Shown here: positions 35,560 to 43,664 of the stretch, in pieces | Layout of the letters: every line of letters starts with the position of its first letter | Numbering within the stretch: position 1 is the first letter of the stretch | Source of the DNA: Pseudomonas sp. N3-W | Lineage (GTDB): Bacteria; Pseudomonadota; Gammaproteobacteria; Pseudomonadales; Pseudomonadaceae | Length of the DNA stretch: 64,000 nt | Direction: 5' to 3' | Assembly (NCBI RefSeq): GCF_024970185.1 | Contig: NZ_CP103965.1 | Coordinates: forward strand, 2,538,001-2,602,000 | The notes under the pieces: model-generated | Told to the model about the DNA's origin: nothing | Databases searched by the model: none | The model's input: only the letters and a program-made list of their open reading frames with translations | Position numbers and translations under genes: made by a program

Positions 35560-35903
35560 ATTCAGCGTCGTCCGGCTTGGCCATCGGTGGTGTGGTCTTG
35601 GACCAAGTCGGGCTGCGCGCGAATGGCTGGCCGAAAGTCCGCTCGAATAGTCAGAACCCGTCCAATACCGCTTATCTCTAAAAAAGACGGGGTGAGGGTT
35701 TCGGTAGGGGCGACGCACTGGACGACGACAATGACTGGCCCCCCCATCTGATGCATACGCTGATTGGCATTTTCGAAAGGCGGGCATCTGCTTTTGGCTC
35801 AAAGGCCGGTAGCGAATGACGCTACCGGTCAAGATCATTCACCCCATTCCATAGAATCTACGGCCACTCAAGGCCGCCTCTACGCTCATCAAATGCAGCG
35901 GGG
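35560..35903. other. Region with no supported gene
   Basis: About 340 bp. Several short open frames exist but none has a ribosome site or recognisable product. It may contain decayed coding sequence. Confidence 0.35.
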
Positions 35904-36035
35904 TCAGGCCCGAGTATTGTTCTGTACTGCCTGGGCTTCTTTTTCCTTCCTGTGATTCTTCATGTCTTGAATGGCACCCCAGGCGATGACGACAACTCCA
36001 AAAACGGCCAATAGGATCAACTGAGTAACAGGCAT
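35904..36035 (-). CDS. Small membrane protein (43 aa)
   Basis: ATG at 36035 follows GGGAG with 7-bp spacing. The product has one hydrophobic helix (MPVTQLILLAVFGVVVIAWG) and a charged tail (DMKNHRKEKEAQAVQNNTRA). No family recognised. Confidence 0.5.
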   Translation of the reverse strand: MPVTQLILLAVFGVVVIAWGAIQDMKNHRKEKEAQAVQNNTRA

Positions 36036-36354
36036 GACTGACTCCCTATTAAAAGACCTATTGGACCTGCCAGGGCTGCTCATGCCAAATTGAGGCTGTA
36101 ACACAATATGTCTGAGACCTGCGGAGATGGCTCCCAGCAGACCCATAGTGGTTCTGATATTTGAGGCCGGAAAGCTCCAGGATGGCAGCCGTCACGGCGA
36201 GCCGGGTTTCGTTGATCTTGAAGAGCAGGGAAGGGCGGGGGGAGCTGAATACTGAAGTTTAACGGTGTAACCGGCTTGCGATAAGATTCTTGAAAGGTCG
36301 CCCTTCGCCGTCGGATGCAACCGTTAGCAAGAGCCACAGGCCTCTTGCCTTGCC
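36036..36354. other. Left flank of the bacteriocin island
   Basis: About 320 bp with no supported gene. The spike-like gene of the first island operon ends at 36355, so this is close to the left edge of the prophage-derived region. No obvious attachment repeat was found. Confidence 0.35.
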
Positions 36355-38061
36355 TTACGGTGCCGCCGTTTGTACGGCAATGCTCATAACACCCCCGACA
36401 GCCGGAGTTACCACCAGATATTCAATCGTAATATTCGTGGCGTCCACCATAGAACAGCGCATGAAGCCAAGAACCAATGTTTTTATCGTCAATCCTGTCA
36501 GGGAGGGTTTGATATCCTGGCGCCTAGGCGTGTAAAGCAGGCCGTGGGGAATGACCATCGTCTTGATCCCGACAGTGTCCAGGTCGCCGGCGATGGATGA
36601 CTGTTCTTTAGAAATACTGGTTGACTGGTTGCCACCACTCAAGCCGGTCCCTTCGATATTGAAGCGGTCCGAATTAACTATTGGCGAACTACCTGTCGTA
36701 TAGGCACCGGAGGATGGGGATATGTCCAGGCTGATCCGGTTTCTGCCTCCGTGCGAGTCAACGGGCGTGGTGTATTCAAAACCTGCCACCACGGTGTTCG
36801 CAATCCAGCCGCGGACTCTATTACGGCTTGAAGTAACTTTTAGGCCTGTCCTGGTCCCACGAATAAATAGATCAGCAATTGCGGTGCCCACGCCACTGAT
36901 AAATACGCCATTGGAAAATGCAGCGGCGGCAGAGTTATCGTAAATCTGCATGACACCAATGCTGTTAAAGTCCCCTGCGATCCTGGCAATCCACGCGTCT
37001 GGTGTGGCTGTAGACGATGCCGCCCGAGCGAGTCCTCGCCATACGCCAATCATGTTGCGAGAACCCGAAATCGTGACCATATCGCCACCTTGGCCACCGA
37101 AGTACTGGTTCAAATTTGAAATCAAACACGATCCTGCATTAATTTCCAATGAGCCGCCATCCACGGTGATCTGGCCGAACGACCCATTGGTGCCGATATA
37201 GATGTTCTTGCGCTTGCGACCGCTTGCACTGGTCCAGCTCATGTCGCCCTGGAAACAATGTAAAACTGTGCAGTAAGTGGGTGCCCCGTTGTACGTCCCG
37301 TCGAGAACCTCACTGAAGTAGTTCCAGCCTTCATTTCGCATGCCCGTGATGTTGTCCATATGGACATTGTGCGGCCCACGGTTTATCCAGCCGTCGCCGT
37401 TGTTGTCTCGGACAATTAAATCGCGAACAAAGCCTTCCTCTTGATCGGCAACCGAAGCATTGCTGGATACATTCGTTGCGTACTCAGTGTATAGGCCGCC
37501 GCTGGCGCCCCACCCGATAACAACGTGGTCTATTATCGTGTAGGCGCCATAGAAGCAGCATGCCCGGCCGATACGGTTATGTTCTCTGTTGCCATTGACC
37601 TGCACGTTTCTTAGCCCGAACCAGGAGGGCACTCGATTATCGGTTGCGACTGGCAAACCCGTGCCGGTCAACACCGGAAAATTTTCTGAGGTTACAAAGT
37701 CTACGTTTGATCCTGCCTGTTGCAGCAGGATAGATACCAAGGAGCTTTCGCCCTGAATAATAACCCCTCTTGGAATTACCATCGTGCTGGCTACGTATGT
37801 TCGAGCCCCAAGAAGTACCGTTCCGCCGAGAGAGCCGAGAGCAGCCACTGCTTTTGCCAAGCCATCGGTGTTGTCTACCAGTCCCGGCAGGCAGTAGTCA
37901 TCAGCGTGGACGCTGCGCCGCGGTGCCGAATCCAGCGTAGAAAGTACTGTGCTTTCGCTCCGAGGTGCGAAAGGAATTTGGGAGGCACTATGGTTTGGAT
38001 CAATCAGGACTTTCTCATGTGGTGTGGTTTCAGCTCGTTGAGTGGATTTGTCGATGGTCAT
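36355..38061 (-). CDS. Beta-helix (pectate-lyase-like) spike protein
   Basis: A 568-residue protein. Residues 60-130 (LAKAVAALGSLGGTVLLGAR then GVIIQGES) are typical of the first turns of a right-handed parallel beta-helix of the Pectate_lyase_3 or phage tail-spike type. A beta-rich C-terminal domain follows from about 510. No signal peptide. It starts 2 bp after a 76-residue gene and, with it and a regulator-like gene, forms one operon. It resembles in design the second spike-like protein at 47432. Probable role: glycan binding or depolymerisation, as part of a phage-derived particle or on its own. Confidence 0.65.
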   Translation of the reverse strand: MTIDKSTQRAETTPHEKVLIDPNHSASQIPFAPRSESTVLSTLDSAPRRSVHADDYCLPGLVDNTDGLAKAVAALGSLGGTVLLGARTYVASTMVIPRGVIIQGESSLVSILLQQAGSNVDFVTSENFPVLTGTGLPVATDNRVPSWFGLRNVQVNGNREHNRIGRACCFYGAYTIIDHVVIGWGASGGLYTEYATNVSSNASVADQEEGFVRDLIVRDNNGDGWINRGPHNVHMDNITGMRNEGWNYFSEVLDGTYNGAPTYCTVLHCFQGDMSWTSASGRKRKNIYIGTNGSFGQITVDGGSLEINAGSCLISNLNQYFGGQGGDMVTISGSRNMIGVWRGLARAASSTATPDAWIARIAGDFNSIGVMQIYDNSAAAAFSNGVFISGVGTAIADLFIRGTRTGLKVTSSRNRVRGWIANTVVAGFEYTTPVDSHGGRNRISLDISPSSGAYTTGSSPIVNSDRFNIEGTGLSGGNQSTSISKEQSSIAGDLDTVGIKTMVIPHGLLYTPRRQDIKPSLTGLTIKTLVLGFMRCSMVDATNITIEYLVVTPAVGGVMSIAVQTAAP

Positions 38062-38063
38062 AT

Positions 38064-38294
38064 TTACCTCAAGTTATGTTGACCCCATATGCACGGGTTT
38101 TTTATCAGGGCTTCATTCGCCTGAATGAAATCACGTTGGAGCAGACGCTTTTCAGGAGACTGCTTTGCGGTAGTTGTTGAGTGATCCGCCGTTGAGGGCT
38201 CTACGGCTATTTGGCCATGGTCAGTCTCTGCAATGCCGCTGGCCGGCAACGCCAGCCAGGTTTGTCGTTTGCGTTGTTGGGGGCGGCGCTTCAT
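38064..38294 (-). CDS. Hypothetical protein (76 aa)
   Basis: A 76-residue basic protein (MKRRPQQRKRQTWLALPASG at the start). Its ATG overlaps the upstream stop (ATGA) and its stop lies 2 bp before the spike-like gene. The tight coupling at both ends supports a real gene. No family recognised. Confidence 0.6.
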   Translation of the reverse strand: MKRRPQQRKRQTWLALPASGIAETDHGQIAVEPSTADHSTTTAKQSPEKRLLQRDFIQANEALIKNPCIWGQHNLR

Positions 38295-38809
38295 CGGAAC
38301 GCCGGCTCCATCTTCGGGTAATCGATGTCGTAATCTTCAATCAGGCGGTAAAGCAGCGTCGAGCTGATGCGCAGGTCTTCACAGCACCGCGTGCGGTTGA
38401 CGCCTTTCGCGATGCAGTCCTTCACCTGGCTGACCAGCATTGCATCAGCCTCTGGCGCGGTTTTGTCCGGCGCGCAGTACTTCTTCGGAGGGGCTGTAAA
38501 ATCGATTGCGTAGCGTTTGGCGAGCCCCCGAAGCACGCCGAGTGTTATGCCTTCCTTCTCGCAGATATCGCTGCGATTCAGGGTTTTAGCCAGCTCACGA
38601 ATTCTCGCGATTTGCTGTGACGTTTCTGACCTCGCCGTCGAGCCTTGGAAGTTTGGCGTCTGCTGGCGCTGGGAGATGGATTTAAGCGGGGCGCCTGATT
38701 CAGGTTTGTCGATCATGCCGCCCATTGCCAGGTACTGCGCGACCTGGGTGGCAAGTTCGTTGGCAAATGTCTGGCGTTGATCGATCTGGTTGAGGTGGTT
38801 GCTGATCAT
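38291..38809 (-). CDS. Phage-type regulator-like protein (172 aa)
   Basis: A 172-residue protein. Residues about 75-105 (LNRSDICEKEGITLGVLRGL) and 130-160 (CIAKGVNRTRCCEDLRISST) both look like helix-turn-helix segments. It is the first large gene of a three-gene operon ending in the spike-like gene; a region of GGTAAA repeats like the S24 repressor's operators lies about 350 bp upstream. It could be an activator or a terminase-small-subunit-like DNA-binding protein. Confidence 0.5.
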   Translation of the reverse strand: MISNHLNQIDQRQTFANELATQVAQYLAMGGMIDKPESGAPLKSISQRQQTPNFQGSTARSETSQQIARIRELAKTLNRSDICEKEGITLGVLRGLAKRYAIDFTAPPKKYCAPDKTAPEADAMLVSQVKDCIAKGVNRTRCCEDLRISSTLLYRLIEDYDIDYPKMEPAFR

Positions 38810-38917
38810 GCGGACTCCTTCGCTCTGCTCAGTCCGGGTTGCTGGTTGTCATTCCAAAGCCCGCTCATTGAACGGGCTTAGGTGATGCGATGCGCCGTGA
38901 CCCGCTACTGGCGTCGG

Positions 38918-39052
38918 TCACTGGCCTATCTCAAATTGTGCTTCCAGCCACGGGCCTTTCGGCGTGTTCTCCCGCTGGATAACTGCTTTCGACGTTTTAC
39001 GCTGCACGCCCGGGTCAGTTGCCAACCCTCTGAACCGTTGAGGCCGGTTCAT
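38918..39052 (-). CDS. Possible small phage gene (44 aa)
   Basis: MNRPQRFRGLATDPGVQRKT at the start, WLEAQFEIGQ at the end. It sits between the operator-like repeats and the regulator-like gene, where a leader gene could be. No strong ribosome site; low support. Confidence 0.3.
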   Translation of the reverse strand: MNRPQRFRGLATDPGVQRKTSKAVIQRENTPKGPWLEAQFEIGQ

Positions 39053-39153
39053 CGCTGCCTTGAATCCGGGCCGGTGGTGATCCGGCAAGGTGAAACAGGT
39101 ATTGCTAAAGAGCGGCGCGGCTTGGGCTGCTGGGCCAGTGTTGCGTTGGCTTG

Positions 39154-39234
39154 TGGTAAATTTACCATCTGAAGGTCGCCTGTCAATGCATATTGGTAAA
39201 TATTCAGGTAAACAAATTACCGGTTTAGGTAATG
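39154..39234. promoter_or_regulatory. GGTAAA operator cluster of the island
   Basis: TGGTAAATTTACCA (39154-39167) is a perfect 14-bp palindrome. It is followed by TTGGTAAAT (39194), AGGTAAAC (39206), ATTACCGG (39217) and AGGTAAT (39228). The same GGTAAA/TTTACC unit is repeated beside the S24 repressor gene at 41140-41200, so both are probably bound by that repressor. Confidence 0.55.
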
Positions 39235-39292
39235 CTTGAGACAAGTGGTTTTTCTTCGGGCACAAAAAAGCCCGCACTTGGCGGGCCATTTC

Positions 39293-39538
39293 TCAATCGC
39301 AGTATTTTCGCCAGCCAATCCTGACGGTCCCGTCGCTCAGGCGCTCAATACTCACGCCGCTCGTTTCTTCAATATCTCGAATGACCTGATGCCATGCTTC
39401 GGGGTTCTCGTCTTTGCGCCTGGATACGACAAGGGCCATTTTATTTTTGACGCCAGGCGCTGCAATCAGCTCTTTGATTCGCCGACCCACGAGCTCATAG
39501 GAGTTCTTTGGCTGCGATGCGGATGTAGGGTGAAACAT
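39293..39538 (-). CDS. DUF1654 protein
   Basis: An 81-residue protein started at the ATG after AAGGAG with 7-bp spacing. NSYELVGRRIKELIAAPGVK and the end DGTVRIGWRKYCD match DUF1654, a Pseudomonas and phage family. A perfect LexA-type box lies 20 bp upstream of its start, so it should be induced by DNA damage. Confidence 0.7.
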   Translation of the reverse strand: MFHPTSASQPKNSYELVGRRIKELIAAPGVKNKMALVVSRRKDENPEAWHQVIRDIEETSGVSIERLSDGTVRIGWRKYCD

Positions 39539-39557
39539 AGGGCGCTCCTTGCGCATG

Positions 39558-39573
39558 CTGTATGCATGTACAG
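39558..39573. promoter_or_regulatory. LexA (SOS) box
   Basis: CTGTATGCATGTACAG fits CTGT-N8-ACAG exactly and lies 20 bp upstream of the DUF1654 start. This links the island to the SOS response. Confidence 0.7.
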
Positions 39574-39673
39574 TAGTGCCCCTGACATATTTTGACAAGG
39601 GGGTAGGGGCAATATGCCATCTATGCTCGTTGAGCGCCCTCTGGCGCATACCGCTAGCCGCGCGTCTCGATAA

Positions 39674-39997
39674 TCAGCGGGGACGTGGTGACGCCGGCGA
39701 GCTTGACCAGCGCCCCATATCCCGTGCGTCCATCTCTGCCTGAGTGCAGCCCATGCGCTTGGCTCTTTCCAGGGTCGCCCAGACTTCTCCTCCCGAATCT
39801 TCTGGTCTGCCCTGCAGTTTGAGAACGTACTTTTGGCCTCCGATTACGTCGCTCGTTCCCGCGCATTCCCAAACACGCTGGCTTTCAGATGTCGGCATGG
39901 GGGCATCCAGGCTGGCCTGAGCAAACTCGGATAGCCGGGGAGGCGTGCTGGCACAACCTGACAGGGCAAACGCTAATAGGATTGGGGTGTATCGCAT
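39674..39997 (-). CDS. Hypothetical lipoprotein (phage-associated)
   Basis: A 107-residue protein with the lipobox MRYTPILLAFALSGC. The mature part has one further Cys pair (WECAGT, MGCTQ). Small lipoproteins of this kind occur in phage lysis and regulatory regions. Function unknown. Confidence 0.6.
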   Translation of the reverse strand: MRYTPILLAFALSGCASTPPRLSEFAQASLDAPMPTSESQRVWECAGTSDVIGGQKYVLKLQGRPEDSGGEVWATLERAKRMGCTQAEMDARDMGRWSSSPASPRPR

Positions 39998-40086
39998 TTA
40001 AATTCCCTGTATCGGTCCCGAAAGAAGAAAGCCCAACGTCAACGTAACCAGCCTACAGCTCAATTGCCGGCTGGCTCGTAGATCGC

Positions 40087-40296
40087 TCAGTGGAGTGTTG
40101 CAGCTCTGCGACTTTCGCCAATTCTGATCCGGTCCAGCGCCCGGTTTAATGCATCCAAGGCATCGAGGAGGGCTTTGGCCTCGGATTCCCGGCCATCCCC
40201 CCAAAGGCGCTCTGCCATTTTGTTCAGGGCTTGGATAGAGCGCTCAATGTCAGCAGCAGTCACTGCTGCCTTACTTTCCGGCTGTTTCTTCGGCAT
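40087..40296 (-). CDS. Hypothetical protein (69 aa)
   Basis: A 69-residue helical protein starting MPKKQPESKAAVTAADIERS after AGAAGG. It lies 38 bp downstream of the S24 repressor and may be co-transcribed with it. No family recognised. Confidence 0.5.
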   Translation of the reverse strand: MPKKQPESKAAVTAADIERSIQALNKMAERLWGDGRESEAKALLDALDALNRALDRIRIGESRRAATLH

Positions 40297-40334
40297 TGGG
40301 TAACCCTTCTGCAGGGCATTGCTTGACTCGTGTT

Positions 40335-41105
40335 TTAGCGGGCAAACATTCCCCACCAGAACACATGCCCCAGGATCGAGATCTGTTGGTCCTGGATATC
40401 GGCAAAGGTGTAGTCCTCGTCCGGGTGCTCATCCCGGTTGAAGCTTCGCAGGCGAATACCGGACGGGAGGCGATAGAGTTGCTTCACACGGAGCTGACCG
40501 TGGTGAGCGATGGCATACATGTCGCCGTCGACGATGTCGCTCAAGGAGTTCTTGCCGACGTTGATGCCTACGGTCGCGCCATCGCGCAGCACCGGCAACA
40601 TGCTGTTCCCACTGACGAGCACGCACTTTGCATTGACGAACTGCACATTGTTGCGTCGCAGGTCTGTTTTGAAGAAGCGCAGCTTGGCGCCTTCGTTTTC
40701 TTCGATTGCGAACCGTCCAGAGCCGGCGGCGAGCTCCACTTCGCGCAGGAATGGGACGTAAACCTCGTCATCGTCGAGAGGGGTGTCTTCGTCCCAGGGC
40801 TGAATGTCCGACATTGCGACGCTTGGTTGAATCCGTGGCGTTGCGGCCCCGGAGATCGCTGCTGACTTCAGATCGCCTTCGCTGAGTGGCCGGTCCAGTG
40901 AACCAGGTTCAAGTCCGCACCTCTTTTCGAAGTCGCGGGCCATCTTCTCCCCAATGTTGCGAAGGTGTTCGGCCTTATCGGTGAACAGCCGTGAGATGTA
41001 GGACGGCTGCTTGTCCACCCGCGCGGCGAAGTCAGCGTCTTTGCCGCCGAAATCACGATCAATGATTTGGCGGACCCGGGCTCTGCGTATGTCTTTGATT
41101 TCCAT
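40335..41105 (-). CDS. S24/LexA-like prophage repressor (PrtR-like)
   Basis: A 256-residue repressor. Residues 15-45 form the helix-turn-helix (ADFAARVDKQPSYISRLFTD). The C-terminal S24 protease domain has SGNSMLP (catalytic S168) and RVKQLY (K208). The likely self-cleavage site is A127-G128 in VELAAGSG. It should be inactivated by RecA-stimulated self-cleavage, releasing island genes upon DNA damage, like PrtR and lambda CI. Its promoter region carries GGTAAA repeats. The start at 41105 was chosen; a longer frame runs into the operators. Confidence 0.85.
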   Translation of the reverse strand: MEIKDIRRARVRQIIDRDFGGKDADFAARVDKQPSYISRLFTDKAEHLRNIGEKMARDFEKRCGLEPGSLDRPLSEGDLKSAAISGAATPRIQPSVAMSDIQPWDEDTPLDDDEVYVPFLREVELAAGSGRFAIEENEGAKLRFFKTDLRRNNVQFVNAKCVLVSGNSMLPVLRDGATVGINVGKNSLSDIVDGDMYAIAHHGQLRVKQLYRLPSGIRLRSFNRDEHPDEDYTFADIQDQQISILGHVFWWGMFAR

Positions 41106-41139
41106 CGCCCAATTAAAACCTTTATTTCCCTTTGGGGAA

Positions 41140-41200
41140 ATTACCTTTACTCGGTAAACCTTTGTGGTAAATTTGCGCATAAATTAACCATTAGGTAAAT
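41140..41200. promoter_or_regulatory. Repressor operator region (GGTAAA repeats)
   Basis: TTACCTTTACTCGGTAAACC, TGGTAAATTTG and TTAACCATTAGGTAAATAAA are packed between the repressor and the divergent small gene. This repeat also forms the cluster at 39154-39234. Confidence 0.6.
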
Positions 41201-41204
41201 AAAT

Positions 41205-41360
41205 ATGGGGTGCCCACGTACACAAAGCAGCTTGCGCGGCCATGAATCTGTTGAGTGGCTGCAAGGCCCTCACGAAGCCAAGCGTTACACCGCCCAGGAT
41301 ATGAAGCAAAAGAAGGCCTGTTATCGGGCAACGATCAGATATTTGAAGGGAGCAGCATGA
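41205..41360 (+). CDS. Small protein (51 aa) at the Cro position
   Basis: A 51-residue basic protein (starts MGCPRTQSSLRGHESVEWLQ, ends ATIRYLKGAA). It is divergent from the repressor and its TGA overlaps the next ATG (ATGA). The place is that of Cro in lambdoid phages, but no helix-turn-helix is evident. Confidence 0.5.
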   Translation: MGCPRTQSSLRGHESVEWLQGPHEAKRYTAQDMKQKKACYRATIRYLKGAA

Positions 41361-41938
41361 AGATAAATTCCGCACGCCAAGCGTGGCACGACTGTAATTA
41401 CAACCCGGCGCCGGGCCAGACTTCTGATGTTGCCGAGCTGGGGGTGGTGGTGCAGAAGACTGAGCGCGGCCCAACTGCCAACCTGGCGATCCATGGGGCG
41501 CTGGCCGGTCATATTCAGTCAGCAATAGCGCGACTTCACTCGCAACTGCGCGCCTTCGGCAATGCAATGTATGCAGCCGAGCCGACTGATGATGATCGCG
41601 AGGAAGCTGAAGAGGCTGTGTTCAATCTGGCTTGCTCATGGGTAGAGCGTATGACTGCCAGTAAGCGACACAGGGCCAGCTACGTCGCCAAGGGTGTATT
41701 TCGCCGCTACCGTTACATGCACCAGGGCGGACAGTCAGCCAGCGTTGATCCGCTGATCAAGCCCGAAGTTTTCCGGGCCTGGCTGGACGGTGAGTACAAC
41801 ATCAAGCTTGCGTCCGTGGCTTGGGGAAGGGATTGGGAGCCCTTTGTCCAGCTCTGCTTCAATGCATGCCACGACATTGATGCCCGCGCGTTGAGCCCAA
41901 TTGGCAATGTGATTTACAAGATGAAAGAAGCTGCTTGA
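41357..41938 (+). CDS. Phage protein, possible antiterminator
   Basis: A 193-residue protein starting MKINSARQAWHDCNYNPAPG with a helical C-terminal part (WGRDWEPFVQLCFNACHDID). It lies at the place of late regulators: after the repressor/Cro-like pair and before terminators and lysis genes. Its 3' end plus 60 bp are duplicated at 56150-56340. An antiterminator role is inferred from position, not from motifs. Confidence 0.5.
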   Translation: MKINSARQAWHDCNYNPAPGQTSDVAELGVVVQKTERGPTANLAIHGALAGHIQSAIARLHSQLRAFGNAMYAAEPTDDDREEAEEAVFNLACSWVERMTASKRHRASYVAKGVFRRYRYMHQGGQSASVDPLIKPEVFRAWLDGEYNIKLASVAWGRDWEPFVQLCFNACHDIDARALSPIGNVIYKMKEAA

Positions 41939-42001
41939 CTTCCCGCACGGCTGAGGGCATTATTTCCCCATAGTTAGTATTTTGCCTACGGCAACTTACT
42001 C

Positions 42002-42031
42002 AAAAAAGCCGGCCATCATGCCGGTTTTTTT
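42002..42031 (+). terminator. Intrinsic terminator
   Basis: GCCGGC-CATCAT-GCCGG followed by seven Ts. It would block read-through from the early genes into the cargo region. Confidence 0.75.
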
Positions 42032-42114
42032 ATGCCCGCCGTTTGTCCAGTGTTCGGCACTCGACATAGGTTGCCGCCTCTGACGCTTAAGCCTGGATGT
42101 CCCGCACGTTACGG

Positions 42115-42241
42115 ACGACGCTGACGATAATCCCGAGCGGGAGCAAGTTCCGCTGCCTGCGGACGACGAAGCGCCCCTGGAGGAAGATATGTCGGATGTG
42201 GATGCCGCCGATTCAGTGGCGAGTGAGCATCCCGACAATTG
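42115..42241 (+). pseudogene. Remnant of the acidic small protein gene
   Basis: The frame ending DDEAPLEEDMSDVDAADSVA SEHPDN is nearly identical to the last 30 residues of the intact acidic protein gene at 57322, but the first half is missing and no start codon remains. Confidence 0.7.
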
Positions 42242-42259
42242 ATAGCTACTTCAAAACGA

Positions 42260-42284
42260 ACCCGGCCAGTGCGTCGGGTTTTTT
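42260..42284 (+). terminator. Terminator preceding com copy 1
   Basis: CCCGGCCAGTGCGTCGGG plus TTTTTT. Near-identical terminators precede com copies at 56362-56388 and 57537-57561, always followed by TTGCCC. Confidence 0.7.
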
Positions 42285-42326
42285 ATTGCCCGCGATAGGG
42301 CGCGACTTTGCAAAAGGAAGTTGCAG

Positions 42327-42509
42327 GTGTTGAAAGAATGCAGATGCGGTAAGTGCAATCGACTGCTTGCCCGGGTGGGTGAGTTTACCGAGCTCCAGAT
42401 CAAATGTTCCCGATGCGGGACGTTGAATCATGTGAAGGCCACGAGCCTCGAGCCATCGCCTTTGAGCGACATGAAAGCGGAGTCCTGCGCGAACAATCAT
42501 TCGATTTGA
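42327..42509 (+). CDS. Com-like zinc-ribbon translational activator, copy 1 (intact)
   Basis: A 60-residue protein from GTG 42327 after AAAGGAAG. It has RCGKCNRLLARVGEFTELQI then KCSRCGTLNH: two CxxC pairs as in phage Mu Com, an RNA-binding protein that opens the mom mRNA for translation. It ends 12 bp before the start of a 101-residue protein. Four other copies, intact or broken, precede other cargo genes of this island. Confidence 0.75.
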   Translation: MLKECRCGKCNRLLARVGEFTELQIKCSRCGTLNHVKATSLEPSPLSDMKAESCANNHSI

Positions 42510-42521
42510 CTGGTGAGAAAT

Positions 42522-42827
42522 ATGGACGCAGTACCGTTCGGCAAACACTACTACTTCACGAATGTCGGCACGGCTTACGAACAGGTTGTGAGTTCGCCTG
42601 ACAATACGGCTGGCGTGGTGATCAGAACCGCGTGTGCGGTTCGATCAAGGGGCTACACCGGTACCGTTAAACCGACGACGGCTGGCGAAATTCGCTTGCC
42701 ACTTGTCCTTGCTGGCAACGAAAGCTTTACCAGCAATAGCTTTCCGATTTTACCTGCGCCAGGTAATGGTCTGTGGGCTTACACCGTTAATGGTCAAGTC
42801 CGCTTTTCGTACGACATCCTCTCGTAA
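42522..42827 (+). CDS. Unknown beta-rich cargo protein (101 aa)
   Basis: A 101-residue protein starting MDAVPFGKHYYFTNVGTAYE, apparently all beta. It occupies the position taken by bacteriocins downstream of other com copies and precedes the holin gene. No family recognised. Confidence 0.5.
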   Translation: MDAVPFGKHYYFTNVGTAYEQVVSSPDNTAGVVIRTACAVRSRGYTGTVKPTTAGEIRLPLVLAGNESFTSNSFPILPAPGNGLWAYTVNGQVRFSYDILS

Positions 42828-42906
42828 CCGTATAGGTGCGAGCCTTTGATATGGCCTCAGCATTCGCTGGGGCCTGTTTGTTTCAGTCATGCCCACGGAG
42901 CCGAGC

Positions 42907-43236
42907 ATGGATATATTTCACCGCCTGTTCGACAGGATCGACTGGGTCATCGCGGGCCTCATTGGGGCTATCGTCGCCAGCTGGTGGCACAAGGATGACC
43001 TGACCGACTGGCGAGCTTGGACAATTTTTCTTCTGACTGGCGTTGCCTGCGCCTTGTACCTGACTGGAATGGTCAGTAACTACCTGGGCGTGACAGAGCC
43101 GAACATCGTCGCCGGTGTCGGCTTTTTGCTGGGCACCTTCGGAGGTTCACTCCTGGCGGCGATCAACCGCGCCATCAAGGCTGCTGATCTCTGGGCTCTC
43201 ATTCGCCAGCGGTTCGGGGGAGGTAATCCGCCATGA
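42907..43236 (+). CDS. Putative phage holin
   Basis: A 109-residue protein with three hydrophobic segments (WVIAGLIGAIVASWW; WTIFLLTGVACALYLTGMV; VAGVGFLLGTFGGSLLAAI) and a short charged end (RQRFGGGNPP). This matches holin-type lysis proteins of Pseudomonas phages. The stop overlaps the next ATG (ATGA). Its 3' end is duplicated at 59511. Confidence 0.7.
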   Translation: MDIFHRLFDRIDWVIAGLIGAIVASWWHKDDLTDWRAWTIFLLTGVACALYLTGMVSNYLGVTEPNIVAGVGFLLGTFGGSLLAAINRAIKAADLWALIRQRFGGGNPP

Positions 43237-43580
43237 ACTACGAACTGATCAATTCCATCGCCTGCGGCCTGATATCGCTCTGGGCCACCTGGTGCGTTCT
43301 GAGCGGGAAGGTGAGGGACGGCATTCTCGGCAAACTGATGTATTCGACGATTGCCATCAGCGGGTTTGTGGTCATGGCCCGAAGCCAAAACATCTTCTTC
43401 GGCCCGACCACTGCAGGGCTCACGCTGCATGTGTCACTGGCACTCACCGGCGTGCGCCACATCTTCATGGTCACGTTCTGGAAACCGGTGAAGGCATGGC
43501 TCTGCCGGACGCTGAACTGCGAGCACTGCCTGTCGTGTGACAAGCCCGGTCCGGGCGAGAACGATCGCCGCAAAGAGTAA
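43233..43580 (+). CDS. Holin-associated membrane protein
   Basis: A 115-residue protein with three hydrophobic segments (LISLWATWCVLSG; STIAISGFVVMA; AGLTLHVSLALTG) and a cysteine-rich end (LCRTLNCEHCLSC). It is coupled by ATGA overlap to the holin and is a common neighbour of it in phage genomes. A truncated copy lies at 59567-59824. Confidence 0.65.
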   Translation: MNYELINSIACGLISLWATWCVLSGKVRDGILGKLMYSTIAISGFVVMARSQNIFFGPTTAGLTLHVSLALTGVRHIFMVTFWKPVKAWLCRTLNCEHCLSCDKPGPGENDRRKE

Positions 43581-43582
43581 TC

Positions 43583-43618
43583 CGCGACACGTTTCGCGAA
43601 TCATCAAAACATGTCGCG
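43583..43618. repeat. CGCGACAC inverted repeat, copy 1
   Basis: CGCGACACG and CATGTCGCG flank an 18-bp loop. A second copy with a 9-bp perfect stem lies at 46659-46694; the loops are also alike (TTTCGCGAATCATCAAAA and TTTCTCGCATCAGCAAAT). Confidence 0.7.
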
Positions 43619-43664
43619 ATATCGCAGAAGAGTTGGCCCGCACGCCGAGGGCATAGTCACCGGC

